Part shown: positions 25,215 to 34,296 of the stretch, in pieces
Numbering within the stretch: position 1 is the stretch's first letter
Layout of the letters: each line of letters starts with the position of its first letter
Source: Clostridia bacterium
GTDB lineage: Bacteria > Bacillota > Clostridia > Christensenellales > CAG-138
Length of the DNA stretch: 42,864 nt
Direction: 5' to 3'
NCBI GenBank assembly: GCA_017554455.1
Contig: JAFZIH010000046.1
Location: 1-42,864 of the forward strand
Made by a program: the position numbers and the translations under genes
Notes under the pieces: model-generated
The model's input: the letters and a program-made list of their open reading frames with translations, nothing else
Database searches by the model: none
What the model was told of the DNA's origin: nothing

Positions 25215-26760
25215 TCTCGTTACGATTGCTCTTGCGCTCCATCTTCGGCAACTCAAAGAGATAATTGCCGTTTTCATCCATCTTGCGATCGGGGAAGTGG
25301 CATGCAAGGAAGTGCCCGGGGGTAACTTCTTTCAATTCGGGCGGAACACGCTTACATTTGTCGCAAGCCATGTAGCAACGCGTATGGAACTTGCAGCCCT
25401 CCGGCGGCTTGATCGGGCTGGGAATATTGCCCTCGAGAATGATGCGCTCCTTTTCGCCGTTGTCAAGATCCGTGGTCGGGATCGAAGACAGCAGTGCGAT
25501 CGTGTAAGGATGACGCGGATCGGCGAACAACGTCTTGGTATCGGTCAGCTCAACAACATTGCCGAGGTACATAACGCAGATACGATCCGAGATGTAGCGA
25601 ACGACGGACAGGTCATGCGAGATGAACATGTACGTCAGATTCTCACGTTTCTTAAGCTCCAGCAGCAGATTGATGATCTGCAGCTGAATCGAAACGTCCA
25701 GCGCGGATACGCATTCGTCGCAGACAACGAACTTCGGGCGAACCGCAAGCGCACGCGCTATGGAAATTCTCTGACGCTGACCGCCGGAGAACTGGTGCGG
25801 ATAACGGTATAGCATGTAATCCTGCAAACCGCACTCCTCCATCGTCTTGACGATGTAGTCCTTGATCTCTTCGCTGCCATGCTTGTACATGTTGTGCGTG
25901 ACGAGACCTTCCTCGATGATCTGACCGACAGGGAAACGCGGATTCAAGCTGGAATACGGATCCTGGAAGATGATCTGCAGATCCTTGCGCAGCTTGCGCA
26001 TTTCGGAATACTTCAATCTTGCGAGGTCGATACCGTCGTTGCGCAGCGCTTCGTACTTTTGGAATTCGGGATCATCCGCGTACTTTGCTTTCAACTCGTT
26101 CAGCTCGCCCAGCAATTGATTGATCTTGCCGTCCGATTCCGCAACCGATTTCTCAAGTTCTGCTGCCTGATCGTTCTTGCCGCGGATCTTCAGCGCGTCG
26201 ATCTTTTCGATGTTCTTTGCACGGACGACGCTCTCCTCATAGATCTTCAGGTTCAGTTCGCAGCCCTTATTATCCGGATCGTTCAAAGAGAATCCGCCGA
26301 GAATGTGCGCCATGTTGGTGAGAGCGGTCTGCTCTGCGCAGCGCGCAAGATTGCGGCTCTGCAGCAGGAAGAAGTCTGCCTTGTCCTCGCCGACTTCGTC
26401 AACCTTTTTCTCAAGCTCTTCGCATTCGTGTTTCGCTTTTTCGTACTGTGCGCGATACTTGTGAATGTGGACCAACGTATCCTTCACATAAGCAGGCGCG
26501 ACATCATACAGCGACTTTCCGTAGTAGAGCGTTGTGCCTGCCGTCTGCGGATACAACTGCAGAAGTGTTCTTCCGAGCGTCGATTTGCCGCAGCCGGATT
26601 CGCCGACGATACCGATCGTTTCACCTTCGTAAATGTTCAGCGAAATGTCCTCATTCGCGCGAACATACATCTGCTGTTTCTGGAAGATCGAAGACTTTGC
26701 AATCGGAAAGTATTTTTTCAGATTGGTGATTGAGAGTAATACTTTTTTATTTTGTTCCAT
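25195..26760 (-). CDS. oppF: Oligopeptide ABC transporter ATPase OppF with large coiled-coil-like insertion
   Basis: 521 residues; normal OppF is about 310-340. One of two cytoplasmic ATPases powering peptide import. Walker A GESGCGKST (53-61), Q-loop FQDPYSSLNP (265-274), signature FSGGQRQR (324-331), H-loop SHDLSVV (381), and the C-terminal Cys-rich oligopeptide-transporter tail (GCKFHTRCYMACDKC). Walker B reads FVVCDECVSALD, with Cys where DEPxSALD has Pro. Between Walker A and the Q-loop is an insertion of about 160 residues (86-245; bases 26026-26505) rich in Glu/Lys/Gln (KYRAQYEKAKHECEELEKKV; AAELEKSVAESDGKINQLL), likely a helical hairpin. Start at 26760 (AGGAGGAG upstream), overlapping the oppD end by 14 bases. 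Confidence 0.93.
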   Translation of the reverse strand: MEQNKKVLLSITNLKKYFPIAKSSIFQKQQMYVRANEDISLNIYEGETIGIVGESGCGKSTLGRTLLQLYPQTAGTTLYYGKSLYDVAPAYVKDTLVHIHKYRAQYEKAKHECEELEKKVDEVGEDKADFFLLQSRNLARCAEQTALTNMAHILGGFSLNDPDNKGCELNLKIYEESVVRAKNIEKIDALKIRGKNDQAAELEKSVAESDGKINQLLGELNELKAKYADDPEFQKYEALRNDGIDLARLKYSEMRKLRKDLQIIFQDPYSSLNPRFPVGQIIEEGLVTHNMYKHGSEEIKDYIVKTMEECGLQDYMLYRYPHQFSGGQRQRISIARALAVRPKFVVCDECVSALDVSIQLQIINLLLELKKRENLTYMFISHDLSVVRYISDRICVMYLGNVVELTDTKTLFADPRHPYTIALLSSIPTTDLDNGEKERIILEGNIPSPIKPPEGCKFHTRCYMACDKCKRVPPELKEVTPGHFLACHFPDRKMDENGNYLFELPKMERKSNRNENEESEK

Positions 26761-27742
26761 GGCTTCTCTCCTCCTTGTTCGGGTAGAAGCAACGAATCTG
26801 CTGTCCGTTGCCGACATCTACGAGCTCCGGCTCTTCATCAATGCAGCGCTGTGTGCAGTACTTGCAGCGAGGACCGAACTTGCAGCCCTTCGGAAGTGCC
26901 AGCGGGTGCGGCACAACGCCGGGGATCGGTTCCATGTCTTCGGTATCGGTATTCAGACGCGGTACCGAATACATCAGACCCTCGGTGTACGGATGGCTCA
27001 TCTTGCTCGCCGGATCGAAGATCACGCGCGCACTCGCCTTTTCGACGACCTGTCCGCAGTACATAACGGCGACGTCGTCCGCCATCTCATTGATAACGCC
27101 GAGGTCGTGCGTGATGAAGATGATGCTCGTTCCCTTTTCCTTCTGCAGATCATTCATTAGGCGAAGGATCTGCGCCTGGATGGTAACGTCAAGCGCCGTC
27201 GTGGGCTCGTCGGCAATCAGGATCTTCGGTTTGCAGGCAAGCGCCATAGCGATCATGACACGCTGACGCATACCGCCGGAAAGCTGGTGCGGATACTGTC
27301 TCAATACCTGCTCCGGATTCGGGATCTGTACGTCGTACAGCATCTGCAGCGCATGTTCGGCAGCCTGCTTTTTATTCATGCCCTGATGGATCATGAAGGT
27401 TTCGGAAAGCTGCTTCTTTACCGAGAAGACCGGGTTCAGAGACGTCATCGGCTCCTGGAAAATGACGGAAATGTCGTTGCCGCGAACGTGATACATCTCC
27501 TCCTGGCTCATCTGCACAAGGTCTTTACCCTCGAGCAAAACACTGCCGGAATCAATATAACCGTTTGCGTCAAGCAGCTTCAGCATGCTCATCGCGTGCA
27601 CGGATTTACCGGAACCGGACTCGCCGACGATACCGATCGTCTTGCCTGCTTCCAACGTATAGGATACGTCGTTGACCGCTTTTACGATACCCTTGCGCGT
27701 TCTGAAATACGTATGGAGATGATTAACTTCCAATAATGCCAT
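26747..27742 (-). CDS. oppD: Oligopeptide ABC transporter ATPase OppD
   Basis: 331 residues, normal length and no insertion, in contrast to its partner OppF. Walker A GESGSGKS (about 40-47), Q-loop [10 protein letters not shown], signature LSGGMRQR, Walker [14 protein letters not shown]-loop THDLGVI, and the C-terminal Cys motif [15 protein letters not shown] common to peptide transporters. Pairs with OppF under the OppB/OppC membrane subunits. AAGGAGGAG before the ATG; 14 bases after the oppC stop. Confidence 0.97.
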   Translation of the reverse strand: MALLEVNHLHTYFRTRKGIVKAVNDVSYTLEAGKTIGIVGESGSGKSVHAMSMLKLLDANGYIDSGSVLLEGKDLVQMSQEEMYHVRGNDISVIFQEPMTSLNPVFSVKKQLSETFMIHQGMNKKQAAEHALQMLYDVQIPNPEQVLRQYPHQLSGGMRQRVMIAMALACKPKILIADEPTTALDVTIQAQILRLMNDLQKEKGTSIIFITHDLGVINEMADDVAVMYCGQVVEKASARVIFDPASKMSHPYTEGLMYSVPRLNTDTEDMEPIPGVVPHPLALPKGCKFGPRCKYCTQRCIDEEPELVDVGNGQQIRCFYPNKEERSHGTK

Positions 27743-27756
27743 TGCTTCTCTCCTCC

Positions 27757-29751
27757 TTATTCTTTCGAACTCGACTTGGGATCCAGCGCGTCACGCAGTG
27801 CGTCGCCGACGGTGTTGATGCATACCGTCGTGATCGACAGGAACAGCGAGGTGAAGACCCATTGCCACCAGTAGTTCTTGATAACCGTAGAGTTGGTTGC
27901 CGCATTCAGCATATTGCCCCAGGTCGGCTGCGGATAGCTGACGCCGAAGCCGAGGTAGCTCATGCTGGATTCCGTCAACATACAGGATGCGAAACCGAGC
28001 GTGATCTGTACCAGAATGACGGACAGAACATTAGGCAGAATGTGCTTGACCGCAATACGCGTCTCTCGGACGCCCATGGACTTCGCAGCCAGAACGTATT
28101 CGCTTTCACGCGCGAGCAGGATCTGCGCACGCAGCATGTATGCGATACCCGTCCAGGACAGAACGCCGATGATACACATCAGGATGAAGATACGCATCGT
28201 CGCCGACATATTAACCTGCGCAAGCAGAGCGGAAAGCGCCAGTGCGAACGGCAGCAGCGGAATGTTGCCGACGACCTCTGCGATACGCATCAGCAGAATG
28301 TCGACCCAGCCGCCGCAGTAACCCGCGATACAGCCGATGATGATACCGATGATGATTTCGATGATAACTGCGACCGCGCCGATGGTCATCGTCATCAGAC
28401 CGCCGTTTGCGATACGCTGGAACTGATCCGCACCATATGTGTCGGTACCGAAGATATAACCGTTCAGGCCCCATTTCTCGATCAGCTTGCCCTGACCGTC
28501 AACGAGGTAATTCTGGAACGCGCCGGTGAAGATCTTGTAGGTTTCATCTACCTTCATAGCAGCGACCTTCTTCGGCACAGACGCCTGACCGAAGTGGTTA
28601 CCGCCCCAGGAATAGACGTTGCCCTTGTTGGTGATACCGGTGATATGGTAGGTGCCCGCGGAGAGCGTCTCGGGGAGGAAGTATTCGCCCTCCTCAAGCT
28701 TCGGCATGCCGACAGCTTCAAGGGGAAGGTCGCCTACGAAGCCGAGCGTACCGTCCTTCATGATGAGAACGACGGAGTTCGACGTCGCTTCAATGCCCAC
28801 GATCTTTTTGCCGTGCGCCTTGACAAATTCCTTGATCTTTGTCGTCGAGCCCATCACCGTGTCCTCACGGACGTCTTCATACATCTTGCGCAGACCGGAG
28901 AAGATCGTCTGTCCCTTCTTATCAAGACCGACGATATAGTTCAGCGTGAAGTCGATATCGACAAGGCCCTGCTTATCCACGAATTTCTCGAGGTTTGCAT
29001 AGGTGTGCATGTTGCCCCAGATGTACAGCGTTCCGTCGTTCATCAGGATCGCGGTGCACTGCCAGCCGCATGCTACTTTTTTGATATCGTTGACATTCGG
29101 GATGCCGTTTTCATGCAGTTCCTGCGGCATAACGACGACCGAGGGATCGTTCTCCGCTTCTTCGGAATATCCGTACTGACCCATACGGTTGTTGCCCCAA
29201 CCGTAGATCTTGCCCTGATCGTCGATCGCGATGCAGTGGTCGACGCCGGCTGCCACATAGAGGATGTTGGCGTTCTGGACTTCTTCCGGGATATCGCCGA
29301 TGTCGATACCGGTCGTGTTGATCTGGGTTGCGCCCCAGATATAGACATTGCCCGCATTGGAAAGACCGATGCTGAAGGAGCCGTACCCGTCGATGCTCTT
29401 GATGCCCTCGCTCTGAAGTTTCTTCGGCACGGACATCATGGTCAGTGTCGGCGGAACGTTCTTCTGCGTAATCTCAGTGTAGCTGTCCGAATAGTTCTTC
29501 ATGAACTTCGGAGCGAAGATAACGAAGCAGAACATCAAAAAGACCACGATCAAAGCGCCGACAGCCAGCTTATTGCGGAAGAATTTCTGCGCGACCTGCT
29601 TGCCCGGGCTGGTGATCTCGATAACGTCCTTTTCGGTAACCTGCTTCTCCTCTTTTTTTTCGTTGAGCTGCTGATCCGCAAGCTCTTTCAGCTCCTTACC
29701 GGGGAACAGAAGACGGCGAAACCAATTGATAATTCCTTTTTTCTTACTCAT
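27757..29751 (-). CDS. oppC: Oligopeptide ABC transporter permease OppC with inserted seven-repeat RCC1-type propeller
   Basis: 664 residues; normal OppC is about 290-320. Residues 1-62 are a basic cytoplasmic tail, 63-81 the first span. The loop that normally holds some tens of residues before the GTDxxGRD motif here holds about 315 residues (116-430, bases 28462-29406) made of seven RCC1-like repeats of the form hydrophobic-x-L-x-x-x-G-x-V/I-Y-x-W-G: LSNAGNVYIWG (130), IDDQGKIYGWGNN (176), MNDGTLYIWGN (237), LDKKGQTIFSG (276), MKDGTLGFVGD (331), ITNKGNVYSWGGN (373), VDGQGKLIEKWGLN (417). The permease then resumes at FGTDTYGADQF (434) with five further spans and the EAA loop EYVLAAKSMGVRETRIAVKH (551-570). 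The frame is intact and flanking motifs are normal, so it is a real insertion, placed outside the cell. Confidence 0.95.
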   Translation of the reverse strand: MSKKKGIINWFRRLLFPGKELKELADQQLNEKKEEKQVTEKDVIEITSPGKQVAQKFFRNKLAVGALIVVFLMFCFVIFAPKFMKNYSDSYTEITQKNVPPTLTMMSVPKKLQSEGIKSIDGYGSFSIGLSNAGNVYIWGATQINTTGIDIGDIPEEVQNANILYVAAGVDHCIAIDDQGKIYGWGNNRMGQYGYSEEAENDPSVVVMPQELHENGIPNVNDIKKVACGWQCTAILMNDGTLYIWGNMHTYANLEKFVDKQGLVDIDFTLNYIVGLDKKGQTIFSGLRKMYEDVREDTVMGSTTKIKEFVKAHGKKIVGIEATSNSVVLIMKDGTLGFVGDLPLEAVGMPKLEEGEYFLPETLSAGTYHITGITNKGNVYSWGGNHFGQASVPKKVAAMKVDETYKIFTGAFQNYLVDGQGKLIEKWGLNGYIFGTDTYGADQFQRIANGGLMTMTIGAVAVIIEIIIGIIIGCIAGYCGGWVDILLMRIAEVVGNIPLLPFALALSALLAQVNMSATMRIFILMCIIGVLSWTGIAYMLRAQILLARESEYVLAAKSMGVRETRIAVKHILPNVLSVILVQITLGFASCMLTESSMSYLGFGVSYPQPTWGNMLNAATNSTVIKNYWWQWVFTSLFLSITTVCINTVGDALRDALDPKSSSKE

Positions 29752-29765
29752 TTCGACGCCTCCTT

Positions 29766-30809
29766 TTACTTATTGACACGAACACGCGGATCGACGAGAC
29801 CGTAAACAAGGTCCGTGATAAGGTTGCCGACCAAGCCGATAAAGACGTAGAAGCACTCAATCAGCATGATGACGTCATAGTCCGCAGTTCTCATAGATTT
29901 CAGGAACAAAGTACCCATGCCGTTCAAAGCAAACATGGATTCGGTGATCATGGATCCTCCGAACAGTCCCAGGAACCAGCCGATGACAACCGTAATGATC
30001 GGGATCAAAGCGTTGCGCCACGCATGCGAATAAATGACGGTGCGTTCGCGAACGCCCTTTGCACGGGCGGTACGAATGCAGTCCATCGACAATGCATCAA
30101 GCATAGCGGTACGCGTCAGACGGGTCATGTAAGCCAGCGACGAGAACGTCAGCGTGATGATCGGAAGAATCATGTAGTAGACACGATCCCAGAACCATTT
30201 CCAGCCGGTATAATTGCTGCCCGGCGTTTTCATTCCGCTCGGCGGAAGCCATCCCAAAAGCGAGCAGAAAATAAAGATGAAAAAGATACAGAAAATAAAG
30301 ATCGGCAAACTGTGACCGATGATCGTAACGACCTGAACGGTCTTATCCAAAACGGATCCGCGTTTGACAGCACAGTGAATGCCCAGCGGAATCGTAACAC
30401 CCAGCGCAATGACCGTGACGAACAAATTGAGGAACAAAGTGTTCTTCATCGGTTCGCCGATTACGGTAATAACGTCCGCTCTTTCTTCCCAGGAATAACC
30501 GAAGTTACCCTGCAGCAGACCGTTGCAATGCCCGTCATAGAACGGCCATACGCCGACCCATCTCAAATAGCGAACGATTTTGTTGTTCGTGTCGGTGCCG
30601 TACAACCTCTGATATTTGAGATACAACTCGTCAAATTTGGCGTTCAATTCCTCCGGCTTGAGCATGTTTTTCATGGAGTTAACTTCCGTTTTCGCGTCCG
30701 TGTAGGCGCGGTTCTGCGGAACCAAGCTGTAAACGTTGTAAAGAATAAACGTCAAGAGGATCAAAACGACAAAGACGTAGAGCAATCTCTTAATGATATA
30801 TTTTCCCAT
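29766..30809 (-). CDS. oppB: Oligopeptide ABC transporter permease OppB
   Basis: 347 residues. Starts MGKYIIKRLLYVFVVLILL as OppB/DppB proteins do. A Lys/Glu-rich outside loop (about 31-112) leads to GNFGYSWEERADVITVIGEP, the conserved segment before span two. The EAA loop is DCIRTARAKGVRERTVIYSH, and the C-terminus shows GMGTLFLKSMRTADYDVIM. Forms the channel with OppC. It follows oppA after a 107-base gap that contains a strong terminator-like hairpin, so it is probably made at a lower level than OppA. Confidence 0.96.
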   Translation of the reverse strand: MGKYIIKRLLYVFVVLILLTFILYNVYSLVPQNRAYTDAKTEVNSMKNMLKPEELNAKFDELYLKYQRLYGTDTNNKIVRYLRWVGVWPFYDGHCNGLLQGNFGYSWEERADVITVIGEPMKNTLFLNLFVTVIALGVTIPLGIHCAVKRGSVLDKTVQVVTIIGHSLPIFIFCIFFIFIFCSLLGWLPPSGMKTPGSNYTGWKWFWDRVYYMILPIITLTFSSLAYMTRLTRTAMLDALSMDCIRTARAKGVRERTVIYSHAWRNALIPIITVVIGWFLGLFGGSMITESMFALNGMGTLFLKSMRTADYDVIMLIECFYVFIGLVGNLITDLVYGLVDPRVRVNK

Positions 30810-30868
30810 TCGGTTACCCCTGTCCTTTCGTAAAAAGGTCGCTGTCAGAAAAAAGATGATTCTGTTTG

Positions 30869-30907
30869 AAAAAAAAACGTCCGGCGGCGTTTACCACCGC
30901 CGGACGT
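30869..30907 (-). terminator. Intercistronic terminator/stabiliser between oppA and oppB
   Basis: ACGTCCGGCGG (30877-30887), nine-base loop, CCGCCGGACGT (30897-30907); leftward it is followed by nine Us (30869-30877). Perfect 11-pair stem. No new promoter seen before oppB, so partial read-through is expected. Confidence 0.88.
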
Positions 30908-30915
30908 ATGAGGGC

Positions 30916-33240
30916 TTATTCAGCCGGGATGACGTAGATATCTGCGAGGTCCTTGACGTAGCAGATGGAGTAGTCATCATACATGCTCGGGTCAACAGTC
31001 CAGTTGTAGGAGTAGTCATACACTGCGCTGTTGAAGCCGGTTGCGAAGTTGAACAAGCAGTACAGCGGGCTGCCGGAATAGTAACCGTAAACAGCCATCT
31101 GATAGAGCTCGTCAAGCATCGGAGCGAAGTCGCCGATCGTGTTGTAGACCACGAAGCCGGCTGCCTTAACGTTCTCGTTCTCCATGAAGCCGGTGAGCAG
31201 CAGGTTGGTGAACTCGTTGTTGACCGTGCCGTACCAGTTGATTACGAGCGGCATGTAGTAGTCGTCGCCAACCTTCTCGGTCTTGTAAGCATCGTCCTTC
31301 GCATGATAGTTGATATCATTCTCGGTCGCATCAGCTGCAGCGATCTTCTTATAACGGACGCCGGTGCCGGAGTACTCGGAACCATCCGCATTGTAGACCC
31401 AGCCGCCTTCCTCGAGGACCGCGATCGCGCTGTCGAGAGAGGTCGGATAGGAGTCAAGCATCATGCCCTGTGCGCTTGCTGCCTGATACATCCAGGAACC
31501 CTTGTAGTACGGGCCGTCGACAACACCGCCGTAACCGCCGGTGAAGTCCTTCGCGAACTTCGCACGATCCATGCAGTACGCAATTGCCTGACGGACTTCA
31601 ACGAACTGGACGGGACCGTAGTCAGCACGCATACCGAGCTTGCCGTAGCCCGCACGGCTGTAGTGCGTGTAGATGAACTTGCCTTCGGAAGCATCTGCCA
31701 TTGCGAGCGCTTCGTTGGTCGCGTCGCCGCCGGTGATTGCTGCCAGAACGTCGAGGTTGCCTGCCTTCAAGTCTTCGAGCTGGGTCGCGTCAACGGACTT
31801 CTTGTAGATAACCTTCTCAATGGAGGGCTTGGTGCCTTCGTAGTTGCCCTTGAAGTTCGGGTTCTTAACGAGGACAGCAGAACGGTCGGAAGAGTCATAG
31901 GACTCAACACAGTACGGACCGGAGTACGGGAAGGTCTGATCGGTGTTCAGCGCGGACGCAAGGATGTAAGCTGCCATCGTGTAGGTGTCGCCTTCCTTGG
32001 CATAGAAGTCATCGCTGAGGTAGACGCCGTTGCCGTCATCTTTGATCTCGCAGTCGCCGATCCACATCTTGGTGAATTCGGGGCCGTATGCCGCATAACC
32101 GGTGTCATAGTAGTACGGGAGGTAGCTCGCATCGACGGTAATCGCAAAGGTGTATTCGTCGATCAGGCGGATGCCCTTGAATTCCTTCGTGCCGGTTTCG
32201 CTGCCCGGGCCGGTGTAGGTGTTGTAATCTTTGAAGCCGACCAAGGACATGCCGGAGTGATGGTCACGGCCTGCTGCCTGTGCGCCGACAGGGGAGCCGA
32301 ACACCAGCGTGCTGACGATATAGTCCTTCGCGGTGATGGGGCTGCCGTCGGAGAACACGAGGTCCTTCTGGATGGTGATCTGGAAGGTCTTGGTGCCGTC
32401 TTCGTTTTCGGTCTCAACATGATCCGCAACAACGGTGGGATTCCACTTGTAGGAACCGTCCTTGGTGACGGTGGAAACCGTCTCAAGACCGCTGGTCATA
32501 CGACCGACGTCGTTATCGGATGCACCCGGAGAGTTCGCACCGAAGGACGGGAAGCGGAATTTACCGGACAGGTCGGTGGAGCTGCCGAGGATGATCTGAC
32601 CATCGTCGGAGGTCCAGTCGATCAGAGCGGATGCCGGATTCCAGTACGGGTTGGTGGGATGCTCCTCAACACCGTGGATCTTCGCATTGTACACATCGTA
32701 GTACTCGTTGCTGTACAGCGGGATCTCGGGAAGCAGGTAGTTCCAGCGCTGCATGTACAGCTTCCACCACTCCGCATAGACTTCGTCCGCAGTCGCGTAA
32801 TCACCGACGGGCTCGGTCTTGTAGACCATTGCCATGGACAGGAAGTCCATACCGAGGAGATAACGAACGCCGTCAACGGTTACATACGCGAAGCCGGTGT
32901 CGGGATCTTCTTCGACCATGTCGATGGTGACTTTGTCACCGATCTGCTCATACAGAGATTTGTAATCGGTGCCATACTCTTTGCCGGAGAGCCATGCGAG
33001 CGTCGTGATCATCTCGTAATCGACTGCTTCGGGCTCGGGTTCGGGCTCGGGTTCGGGCTCGGGTTCGGGTTCGGGCTCGGGTTCGGGCTCGGGTTCCGGA
33101 ACGGGTTCGGGCTCGGGCGCTGCTGTCGCTTCTGTCTCGGGCTTGGGCTCGGGTTCGGGTTCGGGTGCCGGCGTCGTGGTGCAGGCGACCAGAGCGAGAA
33201 CCATGAGCAGAGCGATCAACAATGCTGTTAGCTTCTTCAT
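30916..33240 (-). CDS. oppA: Oligopeptide ABC transporter substrate-binding lipoprotein OppA
   Basis: 774 residues, longer than the usual 540-600. The lipobox is LALVAC (Cys20). Residues about 26-72 are a Glu-Pro repeat linker. An extra segment of about 130 residues ([20 protein letters not shown], then [20 protein letters not shown]) precedes the SBP_bac_5 domain, which is recognised by [33 protein letters not shown] and [17 protein letters not shown]. Binds peptides outside the cell and hands them to OppB/OppC. The long acidic linker and extra N-terminal part may reach across the propeller of OppC; inferred. AGGAGG eight bases before the ATG; consensus promoter 86-114 bases upstream. Confidence 0.95.
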   Translation of the reverse strand: MKKLTALLIALLMVLALVACTTTPAPEPEPEPKPETEATAAPEPEPVPEPEPEPEPEPEPEPEPEPEPEPEAVDYEMITTLAWLSGKEYGTDYKSLYEQIGDKVTIDMVEEDPDTGFAYVTVDGVRYLLGMDFLSMAMVYKTEPVGDYATADEVYAEWWKLYMQRWNYLLPEIPLYSNEYYDVYNAKIHGVEEHPTNPYWNPASALIDWTSDDGQIILGSSTDLSGKFRFPSFGANSPGASDNDVGRMTSGLETVSTVTKDGSYKWNPTVVADHVETENEDGTKTFQITIQKDLVFSDGSPITAKDYIVSTLVFGSPVGAQAAGRDHHSGMSLVGFKDYNTYTGPGSETGTKEFKGIRLIDEYTFAITVDASYLPYYYDTGYAAYGPEFTKMWIGDCEIKDDGNGVYLSDDFYAKEGDTYTMAAYILASALNTDQTFPYSGPYCVESYDSSDRSAVLVKNPNFKGNYEGTKPSIEKVIYKKSVDATQLEDLKAGNLDVLAAITGGDATNEALAMADASEGKFIYTHYSRAGYGKLGMRADYGPVQFVEVRQAIAYCMDRAKFAKDFTGGYGGVVDGPYYKGSWMYQAASAQGMMLDSYPTSLDSAIAVLEEGGWVYNADGSEYSGTGVRYKKIAAADATENDINYHAKDDAYKTEKVGDDYYMPLVINWYGTVNNEFTNLLLTGFMENENVKAAGFVVYNTIGDFAPMLDELYQMAVYGYYSGSPLYCLFNFATGFNSAVYDYSYNWTVDPSMYDDYSICYVKDLADIYVIPAE
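33025..33165. repeat. Glu-Pro codon repeat in oppA
   Basis: Tandem six-base units (plus strand TCGGGC / TCGGGT alternation) encode the (Glu-Pro)n linker of OppA; the core 33025-33100 is nearly perfect. Likely variable in length between strains and prone to assembly error. Confidence 0.9.
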
Positions 33241-33325
33241 TTTGTTTTCCTCCTATTTGTTTTGATGCAGTGGTTATGTATTAATACGAAATGTATAAAT
33301 ACCCGTGCCTCTACATTACGCACTA

Positions 33326-33354
33326 ATTATACAAAGTGTTTACATTATTGTCAA
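33326..33354 (-). promoter_or_regulatory. Promoter of the opp operon
   Basis: Perfect consensus: TTGACA (33349-33354), 17-base spacer, TATAAT (33326-33331) on the minus strand. The leader is about 80 bases; no clear operator identified. Confidence 0.93.
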
Positions 33355-33465
33355 GGTTTTACGAAAATTTAACAGAAGTTTTCCGTCGTTCCATTATATA
33401 TAAAATCATGCGCAATCATTCCGTTTTCTGCGTTTCCCCGCACATCCGGGATCGTTCATTTTTCC

Positions 33466-34089
33466 TTACGGCGTCTGTGTTTCAGAGCTTGGAACGTCCT
33501 CGTTCGCACACGCATGTACCTCGATGTTTCCGAGCAGCCACAGCAGGCCCGCAAGCAGCAGCGCAGACACACCGCAGCCGACCAGAAACCAAATGTCCTC
33601 TTTTCGGAACAACCAGTATTTCATGCTGAACCGATATATAAAGCTTGCGATCACGCCCACCGCAAGAAAGACCAGGATCGCGACCGAGGAACGCTGCATG
33701 CGCGTGATCCCGTGCATATACTGGTCCCGTCGCATCGGTTTTTGACGGTACGGCAGCGAAAACGCCCCCATCAGAAGGTAAAGCGTCGGAAACAGGGCGA
33801 CGTACAGCGGGATCATGACGAACAGACTGTCGCTCGCGGCGTGCTGCGGGATCAGCAGCACGTTGACAAATGCCGCCGCCGCAAATACGGCAAGGGCCGC
33901 CGCGCCGATAAGCTTTGCAAGCGTCTTGCCGCCCGTCTCGTTCAGAACGGTCCACGGGCCGATATACACCGCCCTCTTACGCGTTTTTCCGCGCGCGTTC
34001 TGATACTCCTCGATTTTAAAGTCGTCCACGTAGCGCATGCGATCCGAAAAAGACTTCCCGCTTCCGAAAAGATTGCCGAAAAAGGCCAT
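33466..34089 (-). CDS. Four-span membrane protein of unknown function, 207 residues
   Basis: ATG at 34089 (MAFFGNLFGSGKSFSDRMRY) with AGCAGGAT just upstream; the longer frame to 34173 lacks an SD and crosses the promoter. A cytoplasmic head (1-60, including KRAVYIGPW) precedes two spans (AKLIGAAALAVFAAAAFVNV; LFVMIPLYVALFPTLYLLMG), a basic loop (YRQKPMRRDQYMHGITRMQR) and two more spans (VAILVFLAVGVIASFIYRFS; WFLVGCGVSALLLAGLLWLL). No domain recognised. Single gene, own promoter. The stretch 33241-33465 downstream contains only the opp promoter and leader. Confidence 0.8.
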   Translation of the reverse strand: MAFFGNLFGSGKSFSDRMRYVDDFKIEEYQNARGKTRKRAVYIGPWTVLNETGGKTLAKLIGAAALAVFAAAAFVNVLLIPQHAASDSLFVMIPLYVALFPTLYLLMGAFSLPYRQKPMRRDQYMHGITRMQRSSVAILVFLAVGVIASFIYRFSMKYWLFRKEDIWFLVGCGVSALLLAGLLWLLGNIEVHACANEDVPSSETQTP

Positions 34090-34120
34090 ATCCTGCTTTT
34101 CCTTTCCTGTTTTGCTATGT

Positions 34121-34149
34121 ATTATAGCATGAACGCGCCCCCGTTTCAA
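34121..34149 (-). promoter_or_regulatory. Promoter of the 207-residue membrane protein
   Basis: Minus strand TTGAAA (34144-34149), 17-base spacer, TATAAT (34121-34126). Confidence 0.78.
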
Positions 34150-34191
34150 TATCCTGCCGCATCGCTTCGGCAATCCTCCTTTTGAAAAAGC

Positions 34192-34220
34192 TTGCAGCAG
34201 AAGGACTTCTTTGGTATACT
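34192..34220 (+). promoter_or_regulatory. Promoter of the MFS/mini-protein operon
   Basis: TTGCAG (34192-34197), 17-base spacer, TATACT (34215-34220). The leader to the MFS start is about 70 bases. No other promoter was seen before the five mini-protein genes. Confidence 0.75.
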
Positions 34221-34296
34221 TATGATATAGAGGTTGCTCGACGAATGTCCCTTGCGGCAGTGAACAATTTTTGATTTTTCATGCGATGAGATCCGA

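Noticed and set aside
27736..29805. 689-codon open frame on the plus strand opposite oppC
   Set aside because: Antisense shadow; the OppC frame shows span, propeller and EAA motifs throughout.
30793..33231. 812-codon open frame on the plus strand opposite oppA, with a Gly-Phe-Leu repeat tail
   Set aside because: Antisense shadow of oppA; the repeat is the complement of the Glu-Pro codons. No SD and no domain.
33355..33465. Terminator for the 207-residue membrane protein gene
   Set aside because: Only a weak TCCC/GGGGA pairing without a U-tract was seen downstream of the stop.
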